A DNA stretch of 64,000 bases from NCBI GenBank assembly GCA_902560685.1, contig CACEMT010000001.1, positions 1 to 64,000 on the forward strand. Direction: 5' to 3'. Positions 35,440 through 44,485 of this stretch are shown here, one piece after another. The first letter of the stretch is position 1. The number at the start of each line of letters is the position of its first letter. Below the pieces are notes generated by a model. It saw nothing but the letters and a program-made list of their open reading frames with translations. It searched no databases and was not told where the DNA came from. Position numbers and translations under genes: made by a program. This DNA is from an uncultured Pelagibacteraceae bacterium (lineage in GTDB: Bacteria; Pseudomonadota; Alphaproteobacteria; Pelagibacterales; Pelagibacteraceae).

Positions 35440-36700
35440 TATATTAGATTGTAAAAATTTAAATTATTTAGATAAATTAAAAGCAATTCTTAACAAAAGA
35501 AGATTTGCAAGGAAAATTAATACCAATATAGCAAGTCAAATTGTTAATGAGATTAAAAAAAATAAACAAAAAGCACTATTAAAGTATGAAAAGAAGTTTA
35601 GTAAAAATGATAAAATTAAACCAACTGCAAAAGAAATTAAAAAATCAATAAAAACCTTAGATCCTAAAATAAAAAAAGCTATAGATTTTGCTTATTCAAG
35701 AATATTAAAATTTCATTCACATCAAAAAGTTAAAAATATTAAGTTTTTAGATAATTATAATAATAAAATTGAATATAAATATTATCCAATTGAGTCAGTT
35801 GGAATATATGTGCCAGCAAATTTACCATCAACATTATTAATGAATGCTATTCCAGCTAAAAAAATTGCAAAGGTTAGAAGAATTGTTCTTGCAAGTCCTA
35901 GGCAAAATGGAAAATTAAATCCTGCAATAATGTACGCTGCGAAGAAATGTGGTATTTCTGAAATTATATGTGCTGGAGGATCTCAAGCGATTGCAAGTTT
36001 AGCTTATATTCAAAAAGTAAATAAAATTGTTGGGCCAGGAAACGATTATGTAGCAAGAGCTAAAAGAGAAGTTTTTGGAGATGTTGGGATCGAAGGAATG
36101 ATAGCCGGCCCAAGTGAAATTACTGTTGTTGCAGATAAAAGTACAAATTTTATGGAAGTTATTACATCTATGATTGGTCAGGCAGAACATGATATGAATT
36201 CACAGTGTATACTGATTACAAAAAACCAGAATTTAATTAAATCTGTAAAAAAATTTTTAGCTAAAGATTTTAGTAGTATACCTAGAAAAAAAATTGCAAA
36301 AAAAAGTCTTACTAAAAATGGGTTAATCGTTAAGGTTTATAATAATAAACAAATAATTGACTCAATTAATGAAATAGCACCAGAACATTTAGAGTTAAAT
36401 TTAGCAAACTATAAAAAATTAATTAAGAAAATTTATAACGTAGGAAGTGTTTGTGTTGGAAAATATTCTGCAATGGCTGTTACAGATTATAATGTTGGAA
36501 CAAACCATGTTTTACCTACACTCGGCTCAGCAAAATTTTCTTCTGGATTGAATGTTGGCGAGTTTTATAAAAAAATAAGCTACATAAAATTATCAAAAAA
36601 AGGCATTGAAGTTATTGGTAAGAAAGCTATAACTCTTGCCGAGTATGAAGGTTTAATTGGTCATGCTCAAAGTATAAAATCTAGAATAAGGAGAAGTTAG
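35432..36700 (+). CDS. hisD: Histidinol dehydrogenase
   Basis: [66 protein letters not shown]. Confidence 0.97.
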   Translation: MINILDCKNLNYLDKLKAILNKRRFARKINTNIASQIVNEIKKNKQKALLKYEKKFSKNDKIKPTAKEIKKSIKTLDPKIKKAIDFAYSRILKFHSHQKVKNIKFLDNYNNKIEYKYYPIESVGIYVPANLPSTLLMNAIPAKKIAKVRRIVLASPRQNGKLNPAIMYAAKKCGISEIICAGGSQAIASLAYIQKVNKIVGPGNDYVARAKREVFGDVGIEGMIAGPSEITVVADKSTNFMEVITSMIGQAEHDMNSQCILITKNQNLIKSVKKFLAKDFSSIPRKKIAKKSLTKNGLIVKVYNNKQIIDSINEIAPEHLELNLANYKKLIKKIYNVGSVCVGKYSAMAVTDYNVGTNHVLPTLGSAKFSSGLNVGEFYKKISYIKLSKKGIEVIGKKAITLAEYEGLIGHAQSIKSRIRRS

Positions 36701-36702
36701 AT

Positions 36703-36918
36703 TTGGCAAAACAAGATACACTTGAATTTAAAGGAAAAGTTATTGACTTGCTTCCTAACGCTATGTTCCGTGTACAATTAGAAAATAACCATATAATTAC
36801 CGCACATACGGCTGGAAAGTTAAGAAAAAATAGAATTCGTGTATTGCAAGGAGACAATGTTACAGTTGAGGTTACTCCATACGATCTAACTAAAGGTAGA
36901 ATAATTTTTAGATTTTAA
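36703..36918 (+). CDS. infA: Translation initiation factor IF-1
   Basis: [44 protein letters not shown] start. Confidence 0.97.
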   Translation: MAKQDTLEFKGKVIDLLPNAMFRVQLENNHIITAHTAGKLRKNRIRVLQGDNVTVEVTPYDLTKGRIIFRF

Positions 36919-36919
36919 T

Positions 36920-36994
36920 GGCCTTGTAGCTCAGTAGTAGAGCAGTACCCTGAAAAGGTATGTGTCGTTAGTGCGATTCTAACCAAGGCCACCA
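36920..36994 (+). tRNA. tRNA-Phe(GAA)
   Basis: GGCCTTG/CAAGGCC acceptor, anticodon arm GTACC-CTGAAAA-GGTAT, CCA encoded. Confidence 0.93.
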
Positions 36995-37107
36995 CTATTT
37001 ACCCCAATTATTTATGATCTTATTGCTTGCATTAAATTTTAAAATCTAATAACTAATGTCCAAGCTGAATTTTAGCTTAAGTTAATAACAATAAAAGAAA
37101 GAGTAAT

Positions 37108-37317
37108 ATGAGTCTAAAAGGTAAAGTAAAATGGTTCAATGGCAAAAAAGGTTATGGGTTTATTGAACGTGAAGATAAAGAAAAAGATGTATTCGTACAT
37201 GCTTCAGCTGTAAGAGAAGCTGGTTTAAGATTTTTAAACGAAGGTGACGAACTTACATTTGAAGTTGAAGACGGAGATAAAGGTCCTTCAGCAGTTAAAC
37301 TGCAAAAAACCTCTTAA
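37108..37317 (+). CDS. Cold-shock domain protein
   Basis: [31 protein letters not shown]. Confidence 0.96.
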   Translation: MSLKGKVKWFNGKKGYGFIEREDKEKDVFVHASAVREAGLRFLNEGDELTFEVEDGDKGPSAVKLQKTS

Positions 37318-37331
37318 TTCTAATTCAAATA

Positions 37332-37381
37332 AATTGTATAGGAGTATTCTTGGTTTTAAACTAAGCTATTCCTATACAATT
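37332..37381 (+). terminator. Long stem-loop downstream of the cold-shock gene (terminator or mRNA-stability element)
   Basis: AATTGTATAGGAGTA...TATTCCTATACAATT, 15-bp stem with one G-U plus a possible inner stem CTTGGT/ACTAAG; 14 nt after the stop codon. Confidence 0.6.
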
Positions 37382-37544
37382 CTTCCTTGCATTTGTATTT
37401 TTAAATGTTAGTAAATCCTTAATGTTTAAGAAAACTTACATATTTGCATCTACACACAGACATCATTTTCATGCTGGCTGCACGCTAGCTATTTAATCAT
37501 TTAATAAATTTAAATTTAATAACAATTAGTATAAAACAACAATA

Positions 37545-37620
37545 GGCCCTGGTGGTGAAATGGTTATCACGAAAGTTTGTGGAACTTTAGTTTTTGGTTC
37601 AATTCCAAGCCAGGGTACCA
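37545..37620 (+). tRNA. tRNA-His(GTG), A73-type
   Basis: GCCCTGG/CCAGGGT acceptor (G1-U72 wobble), anticodon arm AAAGT-TTGTGGA-ACTTT, A73, CCA encoded. Genomic -1 base (37545) is G. Confidence 0.9.
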
Positions 37621-37624
37621 AAAA

Positions 37625-39022
37625 ATGAATAAAGAAAATAAATTAATTCCTGGATTGCCCTCAGGTTTTGAAGATAGATGGGAAAAAAAATTATCTCTTA
37701 AAAAAAAATTAATTAGAATAATAGAGAATAATTTTGTAAAATATGGATTTGATCCATTAGAGACACCATCTTTTGAAATTAGTGAAAATATTGGATCATT
37801 TCTTGCAGATGATGATAACAATCCTATGTCTGATGTTTTTTCTTTTAAGGATGGTGATAAAAAAATTACTCTTCGATATGATCTATCAAGTCCATTAGCT
37901 AGATTTGTGGCGCAAAACAATCAACAGCTTCCATCAATTTACAAGCGTTACGCGATTCAAAATGTCTTTCGAAATGAAAAAGCTGGAAATGCTCGTTATA
38001 GAGAATTTACCCAAGCTGATTGTGATATTGTTGGAAATGTTAATCCAGCACAAGCAAATGCTGAACTTTGTAATTTAATCGCAAGTACTATTTTGGCTTG
38101 TGGATTAAAAAAAGACCAGTTTGTTGTTAACATTAGTAACAGAAAAATTGTTAAAGGTTTAATTGAAGAACTTAAAATATCTACTGAAAAGCAAGTAAAA
38201 GTTATGAGAGCTATAGATAAGTTGGATAAGCCTGGTTTTGGATTAAAAGGAGTTGAAGACTTATTAAAAAAAGAAAGAATAGATATTAGTGGAGCAACTA
38301 CAAAAGGAGCAAATTTAAGTAATGATGAATCTTTAGCAATAATTAACTTTTTAAAAATTAAAAATTTAAAAGAATTAAAGAACAATTTAAAAAACCCACT
38401 GTCTCAAGAAGGAATTAAAGAATTAGAAGATTTATTAGAATTTGTAAGCTATGGAGATTATTCAGACCAGATTAAAACTAATTTTACAATTGTTAGAGGT
38501 TTAGATTATTACGATGGTTTTTGTGTTGAAACGAATATGAGCTCCAAAATAACTAATAATAAAGGCAAAGAAATTGATATTGGAAGTATTTGTTCAGGGG
38601 GTCAATATAATAAATTGATTTCAAGATTTAAAGGTGTTGATATTCCAGGGACCGGAATGAGTATTGGGGTAGATCGGTTATTGTTTGTAATGATGCAATT
38701 AAATCAAATTAAAGTTGATGAAAAAAAACCAGTAATTGTATGTGTTATGGATGAAAAATATTTAAAAAATTATTATGAAATCTTAAAAGTATTAAGAGAA
38801 AACAATATTAATTCAGAAATATTTTTAGATAGTAAGAAAAATCTTGGAAAACAACTAACTTATGCAAATAAAAGAGAGTGTCCAGTAGCTGTTATTTGTG
38901 GAGAGAATGAATTTAAAGAAAATACAGTTACTCTAAAAAATCTTCTAGGCATTAAAGGAGATGACAATCAAAAAACAGTTAAAAAAGAAAATCTAGTTAA
39001 TGAAATCAAAAAACTTATCTGA
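37625..39022 (+). CDS. hisS: Histidyl-tRNA synthetase (alphaproteobacterial divergent type)
   Basis: YAIQNVFRNEKAGNARYREFTQADCDIVG, VRGLDYYDGFCVE, GTGMSIGVDRL. Start moved from 37577 (inside tRNA-His) to ATG 37625. Confidence 0.93.
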   Translation: MNKENKLIPGLPSGFEDRWEKKLSLKKKLIRIIENNFVKYGFDPLETPSFEISENIGSFLADDDNNPMSDVFSFKDGDKKITLRYDLSSPLARFVAQNNQQLPSIYKRYAIQNVFRNEKAGNARYREFTQADCDIVGNVNPAQANAELCNLIASTILACGLKKDQFVVNISNRKIVKGLIEELKISTEKQVKVMRAIDKLDKPGFGLKGVEDLLKKERIDISGATTKGANLSNDESLAIINFLKIKNLKELKNNLKNPLSQEGIKELEDLLEFVSYGDYSDQIKTNFTIVRGLDYYDGFCVETNMSSKITNNKGKEIDIGSICSGGQYNKLISRFKGVDIPGTGMSIGVDRLLFVMMQLNQIKVDEKKPVIVCVMDEKYLKNYYEILKVLRENNINSEIFLDSKKNLGKQLTYANKRECPVAVICGENEFKENTVTLKNLLGIKGDDNQKTVKKENLVNEIKKLI

Positions 39023-40055
39023 AAAAATCCTTAGATTGATAAAGTCTAAAGGGTTTAATAATATTGAATTAGACCCAGTATTAGAAACAAAATATATTTT
39101 GCAAAGATCGGGAGAGAATTTTAAAAGATTATTGTTTTCATTTTATGATCTAAATGGAAAAGAGTTGTGCCTTAGGCCAGATCTAACAATTTCCTCTGTC
39201 CTAAGATTTGTTCAAAATAAATCAAATAAAAAACAAAAAGTTTTTTATAGTGGTGAAGCTTTTAGAAAAACTTACAGGAAACAAGATTCTATAATTAAAA
39301 ACCAAATTGGCTTTGAGATATTAGGCTCAAAAGATAAACAAAAAGAAGACCGAGAAATTATAGACACATCAATAAAAATTTTAAAATGCAGTGGTTTTAA
39401 AAAAGCAGTTTTAAAAATTGGAAATGTTGAATTATTTAGTCTCTTAATTAACAAACTTGATATTCCAAGAAGATGGAAAAATAGATTAAAAAGATATTAT
39501 TGGAACGAAAGTTATTTCAATGAACTTTTAAAAAGATTAGAAACAAACTTAGATATTGATCCTGTTTTTGTTGAAATTGATAAATCAAGATATTTAAAAA
39601 TGAGAAAACTTGAAAATTCGAAAGAAGTTGCAGGAAGAAGTTATAAAGAAATATTAAATCGATTTGACATGAAGATAAAAGACCCAAGAAGATCTTCATC
39701 GGGAAAAATTAATACAAAAATTATTAAAGAATTTTTAAAAATAAAATGTGAATTAAAAAAAGCTCCTAACGTACTGAATAATTTTTTTCAAAAGTATGGG
39801 CTTAACATATTTGTTAGTAAAGAATTTTTTCCACTTAATAAAATAAATAATAAGAATTTTAGAGTAGATTTTTCAGCATCAAGTGGAAGAGATGTAGAAT
39901 TTTATAGTTCAATGATTTTTTCAATAGAGGTGAAAAAAGGAAAAAAATTTAGAAATTTTATTTCAGGTGGGAGATATGATGAATTAACAAGTAACTTAGG
40001 TTTTAGAAAAGTTTCAGCAGCTGGAGCGGCAGTCAATATGAGCATTTATGAATAA
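39000..40055 (+). CDS. hisZ: ATP phosphoribosyltransferase regulatory subunit
   Basis: HisRS-paralogue motifs (LCLRPDLTISSVLRFV, GEAFRKTYRKQDSIIKNQIGFEILG) upstream of short-form hisG. Confidence 0.88.
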   Translation: MKSKNLSEKILRLIKSKGFNNIELDPVLETKYILQRSGENFKRLLFSFYDLNGKELCLRPDLTISSVLRFVQNKSNKKQKVFYSGEAFRKTYRKQDSIIKNQIGFEILGSKDKQKEDREIIDTSIKILKCSGFKKAVLKIGNVELFSLLINKLDIPRRWKNRLKRYYWNESYFNELLKRLETNLDIDPVFVEIDKSRYLKMRKLENSKEVAGRSYKEILNRFDMKIKDPRRSSSGKINTKIIKEFLKIKCELKKAPNVLNNFFQKYGLNIFVSKEFFPLNKINNKNFRVDFSASSGRDVEFYSSMIFSIEVKKGKKFRNFISGGRYDELTSNLGFRKVSAAGAAVNMSIYE

Positions 40056-40731
40056 GAATATTATCAATATAGGTATACCATCTAAAGGTAGACTGAAGAA
40101 TGATACTTTAAATATTTTTAAGAAAAAAAAGTTGAGAATATATTCTGAAAGAGGTGAAAGGGATTTATTCGGCTATATAAAAAAATCTAATCTAAAAATT
40201 ATATATCTTCACGCAAGGGAATGTATTGAACAATTGTCTTTAGGAAATATTGATGTTGGTTTTTCTGGCATAGATTTACTAAATGAAAGTGAAATTAATA
40301 TTAAAAATAAAATCAAAGTTATAAAAAAATATGAATTTGGCAAAGCCAATCTTGTTCTTGCGATACCTGATCGTTGGATAGATGTACAGACATTACTTGA
40401 TTTAGATGAGGTTGCAGATGAATTTAAAAAAAAGAAAAAAAAACTTTTAAGAGTTGCAACAAAATATCCTAATTTAACTAGACAATTTTTGTATTCAAAA
40501 GGTGTAACCCAATTTCAACTTGTCAAAAGTTTAGGAAGTACTGAGGTAGCCCCGTTTACAGGTACTGCAGAAATTATATCAGATATAACAAGTACAGGAG
40601 CAACATTGAAAGCAAATAATTTAAGAGTTTTAAAAGATGGTGAAATTTTAAAATCACAAGCATGCTTAATGATATCAAAATTATCTTTAAGAAAATCAGG
40701 AATTAAAAAGATTATAAACTTGCTTGGTTAA
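40048..40731 (+). CDS. hisG: ATP phosphoribosyltransferase, short form
   Basis: 227 aa; GIPSKGRLKNDTL, DVGFSGIDLL, ATKYPNLTRQFL, GTAEIISDITSTGATLKANNL. Confidence 0.95.
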   Translation: MNKNIINIGIPSKGRLKNDTLNIFKKKKLRIYSERGERDLFGYIKKSNLKIIYLHARECIEQLSLGNIDVGFSGIDLLNESEINIKNKIKVIKKYEFGKANLVLAIPDRWIDVQTLLDLDEVADEFKKKKKKLLRVATKYPNLTRQFLYSKGVTQFQLVKSLGSTEVAPFTGTAEIISDITSTGATLKANNLRVLKDGEILKSQACLMISKLSLRKSGIKKIINLLG

Positions 40732-40757
40732 TAAATTATCTTAGTATTACATTATCT

Positions 40758-41813
40758 ATGCAAGATTCGTTATTATACATAATTTTAGTCTTAATGGGTG
40801 TTATTATTTACCTACTGCTTACTCTGCGTAAAAATAAAGAAGAGCCAAAAGATAATTCTCAAGAAATTGATAATTTAAAAGAAAGCATCAATAATTCATT
40901 TAATAGTATGTCTACTTCTTTTAATAGTTTATCTAAAGACGTGACAAGAGACATGACTCAAACTTTAACATCTGTTAATGAAAAAGTTTCTGCTTTTAAT
41001 ATTCAAGTTGAAAATTTAAATAAAAGCCAAGAAGGCATTAATAAGATTTTAGCAGGGGTTAAAAAATATGGAACTCTTGCAGAGTTTAGTTTAGCATCCT
41101 TAATAAAAGATTTGTTACCCGCTTCTCAATTTATCTCAAATGTTAAGATGAAAGAAGATACGTCAGAAAATGTAGAATTTGCTATAAAACTTCAAGGAAA
41201 TGTTTTAGTTCCAGTAGATAGTCATTTTCCAGTAGAAAGATTTAAAGCAATAGATGATGCCCATCAAGCAGATGATAAAAAAGCAATGGCAGAAGCCAGA
41301 ACTAAATTAGCAAAAGCTTTTAAAGATAAAGCTAAAAGTGTTAAAGAAAAATATATTGTACCACCAAAAACTACAGATTTTGGAATTGTGTACGCACCAA
41401 CTGAAAGTTTATATAAAGAATTAACAGACTACCAAGATCCTAGTACTAAAGAATTACTAACCCAAGAATTAATGAAAAAGTATAAAATTGTAATCATGGG
41501 CCCAAATACTCTCTCAGCTTATTTACAATCATTGCATATGGGATTTCAGTCATTAAAAGTCCAAAAGGGTGCAACAGAAATTTATAATCATTTAAAAACA
41601 ATTAGTACAAGGTTTGCAAAGCATTTTGACAATGTAATTTTGCTTCGAAAAAAATTAGAAGAGGCAATGAAAGTTGTAGATACATTTGGCACAGATGCGA
41701 GATCAATCACCAGAACTTTAGAAAGTATAAAAGATCCCGAGCAAGTTGAAAAAGCTGTTAAAACTGAAAACGTAGAAAAATTTGTCGACCACTCAAAACA
41801 ACTTAAAAATTAA
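40758..41813 (+). CDS. rmuC: RmuC-family DNA recombination protein
   Basis: N-terminal TM, coiled-coil, VPVDSHFPVERFKAI, FGIVYAPTESLYKEL, KIVIMGPNTLSAYLQSL. Confidence 0.9.
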   Translation: MQDSLLYIILVLMGVIIYLLLTLRKNKEEPKDNSQEIDNLKESINNSFNSMSTSFNSLSKDVTRDMTQTLTSVNEKVSAFNIQVENLNKSQEGINKILAGVKKYGTLAEFSLASLIKDLLPASQFISNVKMKEDTSENVEFAIKLQGNVLVPVDSHFPVERFKAIDDAHQADDKKAMAEARTKLAKAFKDKAKSVKEKYIVPPKTTDFGIVYAPTESLYKELTDYQDPSTKELLTQELMKKYKIVIMGPNTLSAYLQSLHMGFQSLKVQKGATEIYNHLKTISTRFAKHFDNVILLRKKLEEAMKVVDTFGTDARSITRTLESIKDPEQVEKAVKTENVEKFVDHSKQLKN

Positions 41814-41850
41814 TTTCATTTTCAAATTAAATACATTTATAAGTTACACA

Positions 41851-42537
41851 ATGAAGTGGAATAATAAATTTAATTATCCAAAATCATCGAGATCCATTGA
41901 AAATGGTATGAGAAAATATTTATTTGATGATGAAAAATTACCAAGTGTTACTTCTATTTTACAAGCAACAAAATCAGATGAGGACAAAGCAGCATTAGAG
42001 AATTGGAAAAAACGAGTAGGTCACAAAGAAGCTAATAAAATTAAAACTGAGGCATCTAACAGAGGTACATCAATGCATTCTTATATTGAGGATTTTTTAA
42101 GAGGACGAATTAATGAGAGCTTTTTTGAAAGTAATGAACAATATAAAAATATGGCCAAAGAAATAATTGATAAAGGTATTAAAGGAAAATTAGAAGAAAT
42201 ATTTGGAATGGAAACTACACTTCACTATCCAGAAAAATATGCCGGTACAGCAGATCTTGTAGGAGTTTATCAAGGAAAAGAAGCCATTATTGACTTTAAG
42301 CAAGCAAATAAACCAAAAAAAGTTGATTACATTCAAGATTATTTTTTACAATTAGGCGCGTATACTTTAGCTCACAATGTTGTCTACAAAACAAATATTA
42401 CATCAGGAGTAATATTATTATGTACAGTAGATAACTTATTTCAAGATTTTATAATTGAAGGAGCAGAATTGCTCATGTATCAAAATTTATTTCTAGGAAG
42501 AGTAAAAAAATTCAACGAAATGAATAATTTAAGTTGA
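41851..42537 (+). CDS. PD-(D/E)XK exonuclease-like protein (MGME1/phage exonuclease-like)
   Basis: LPSVTSIL, ASNRGTSMHSYIEDFLRG, YAGTADLVGVYQGKEAIIDFKQANKPK, DYFLQLGAYTLAHN. Start moved from 41782 to ATG 41851. Confidence 0.78.
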   Translation: MKWNNKFNYPKSSRSIENGMRKYLFDDEKLPSVTSILQATKSDEDKAALENWKKRVGHKEANKIKTEASNRGTSMHSYIEDFLRGRINESFFESNEQYKNMAKEIIDKGIKGKLEEIFGMETTLHYPEKYAGTADLVGVYQGKEAIIDFKQANKPKKVDYIQDYFLQLGAYTLAHNVVYKTNITSGVILLCTVDNLFQDFIIEGAELLMYQNLFLGRVKKFNEMNNLS

Positions 42538-42667
42538 CTTTCATTAATATATTCTTAGAAGAGATATTACTAACTAAGAGCTACTTGTTTAGATGCGAAT
42601 GGTTTAGTCCTAATAAAAACAATCTAAACATCCACCAAAACATAGCTTTTTAAAGGATAATTAATAC

Positions 42668-44098
42668 ATGAATTTAGCTATTTGGGATATCGAGTCATCA
42701 AGTGCCAGTACTGATTTTGGGAGCATAATTGAAATTGGCGGAATATTAGTTGATGAAAATTTTAAAGAAAAAGACAGATTTAATTTTAGATGTAGACTGC
42801 CAGAAGGTGAAATTCCTCAAGCAATGGCTTTAATTGTTAATAAAACAAGCGTCAAACAATTAACTCAAGGAAACTTAAGTCACTACCAAATGCTTGGTGA
42901 AGTTGAAAAAATTTTCAAGAAATGGAGTCCAGCAATCTTCTTAGGATGGTCAAATATAGGATTTGACGATGAAATGATAAGAAAGGAGTTTTTTAAAGGT
43001 ATAAGGTATCCTTATATTACTAATGCATCTCCAAATAAAAGACATGACGGTATAAATATAGCAAGGGCTGCTTATGCAGTGGATTCCTCTGTTTTAGAAA
43101 CAGAAATAAATGAAAAAAATAATCCAGTATTTAAACTTGAATCACTATCAAGAATGCAAGGCCTAGACTCAAGTGACGCCCACAGCGCACTAACAGACGC
43201 AACTTTGACTGCAAAAATTTTAAGTATAATTAAAAAAAGACAACCAAATACCTGGGATATGTTTTTAAGAACTGCAAATAAATTAGATACTGAAACAATT
43301 TTTAAAAAGGAAGAAATATTTAGCTTAAATGAATATTTTTATGGAAAATCAAGATTATATTTATGTGCTCCTCTGCACCCAAAACATTGCATTCATCCTG
43401 TTTATAATTGGGGGCAATGTGTGGACATTAGGGTTGATATTGAGCCAATTTTAAATATGTCCATCAATGAATTAAAAGTCGAAATGAAAAAAACTCCTAA
43501 ATTTTTAAGAACCATTAGATCAAACAAAGCTCCTATTATACTTGATGCAGAATATGCAATGAAAGTTGAACCTTACAATGCAATAGACGCTAGTTTGATT
43601 AAAAAAAGAGCAAAGTTAGTAAGAGATAATGAAAAATTTTCACAAAATATTCTTACTGCTCTTAGAGAAATAGCAGAAGAAAAAGAGCAATCAAAGTCAC
43701 AGGAAGATATATATGCAGAAGAAAGTATTTATAATAAATTTACGTCAAATAAAGATACTGCACTTTTTCCAGCTTGGCATGCTGCATCTTGGCAGGATAA
43801 ATTAAAATTACTTAATAAATTTGATGATGAAAGACTCGTAGGATTTGGCAAAAAAATAATTTATCAAGAAGCACCAGAAGTATTACCTGCTGAAATGCTT
43901 AAGTCTATAAAAAGATCTATTTCTAAAAGAATTTTAAGTGAAAAATTTGAAAAATGGTGGACTGTTTCTGCATGCTACAATGAAATCGATACACTTAGAG
44001 ACAAATATTCAAATGAAAATGATCAAGAAAAATTAAAATTTTTGGACGAACTTAATTCCCATGTAATGTCAATACAAAAAAAATATGAAAATTCATAG
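42668..44098 (+). CDS. sbcB: Exodeoxyribonuclease I
   Basis: WDIESSSASTDFGSIIEIGGILVDE, FLGWSNIGFDDEMIRKEFF, AHSALTDATLTAKI (DEDDh). Confidence 0.88.
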   Translation: MNLAIWDIESSSASTDFGSIIEIGGILVDENFKEKDRFNFRCRLPEGEIPQAMALIVNKTSVKQLTQGNLSHYQMLGEVEKIFKKWSPAIFLGWSNIGFDDEMIRKEFFKGIRYPYITNASPNKRHDGINIARAAYAVDSSVLETEINEKNNPVFKLESLSRMQGLDSSDAHSALTDATLTAKILSIIKKRQPNTWDMFLRTANKLDTETIFKKEEIFSLNEYFYGKSRLYLCAPLHPKHCIHPVYNWGQCVDIRVDIEPILNMSINELKVEMKKTPKFLRTIRSNKAPIILDAEYAMKVEPYNAIDASLIKKRAKLVRDNEKFSQNILTALREIAEEKEQSKSQEDIYAEESIYNKFTSNKDTALFPAWHAASWQDKLKLLNKFDDERLVGFGKKIIYQEAPEVLPAEMLKSIKRSISKRILSEKFEKWWTVSACYNEIDTLRDKYSNENDQEKLKFLDELNSHVMSIQKKYENS

Positions 44099-44164
44099 TG
44101 TGGATAATTTAATTTTTTATTTTTTAGGTGTTGAAATACTTAATTAAAATTATATAAAAGTTTT

Positions 44165-44485
44165 ATGGCAACAGTAAATGTAACAGATGAGAATTTTGAA
44201 ACAGAAGTCATTAAAGCTGTTAAACCAGTAATAGTTGATTTTTGGGCCGAATGGTGCGGACCTTGCAAACAAATTGCACCAACATTGGAAGAAATATCTA
44301 ATGAAATGGCTAATGACGTTGTAATCGCTAAACACAACATTGATAACGAACCCAATACTCCTACGAAGTATGGAATCAGAGGAATTCCAACTATGTTACT
44401 TTTTTCAGGTGGTGAATTAAAAGCTACAAAAGTTGGAGCTACTACAAAATCAAATATTGTTTCTTGGATAAAAGAAAATATTTAA
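44165..44485 (+). CDS. trxA: Thioredoxin
   Basis: VDFWAEWCGPCKQIAPTLEEI, YGIRGIPTMLLF. Confidence 0.97.
   Translation: MATVNVTDENFETEVIKAVKPVIVDFWAEWCGPCKQIAPTLEEISNEMANDVVIAKHNIDNEPNTPTKYGIRGIPTMLLFSGGELKATKVGATTKSNIVSWIKENI

Noticed and set aside
37058-37082. AAGCT...AGCTT hairpin in the csp 5' region as a riboswitch/thermosensor
   Set aside because: Only a 5-bp AT-rich stem; too weak without covariation.
37577-37624. N-terminal extension of hisS in the ORF track
   Set aside because: It translates through tRNA-His; the conserved HisRS start fits ATG 37625.
37996-38385. 129-aa minus-strand ORF
   Set aside because: Antisense to hisS.
44140-44355. Two minus-strand ORFs (71 and 61 aa)
   Set aside because: Antisense to trxA; no independent support.
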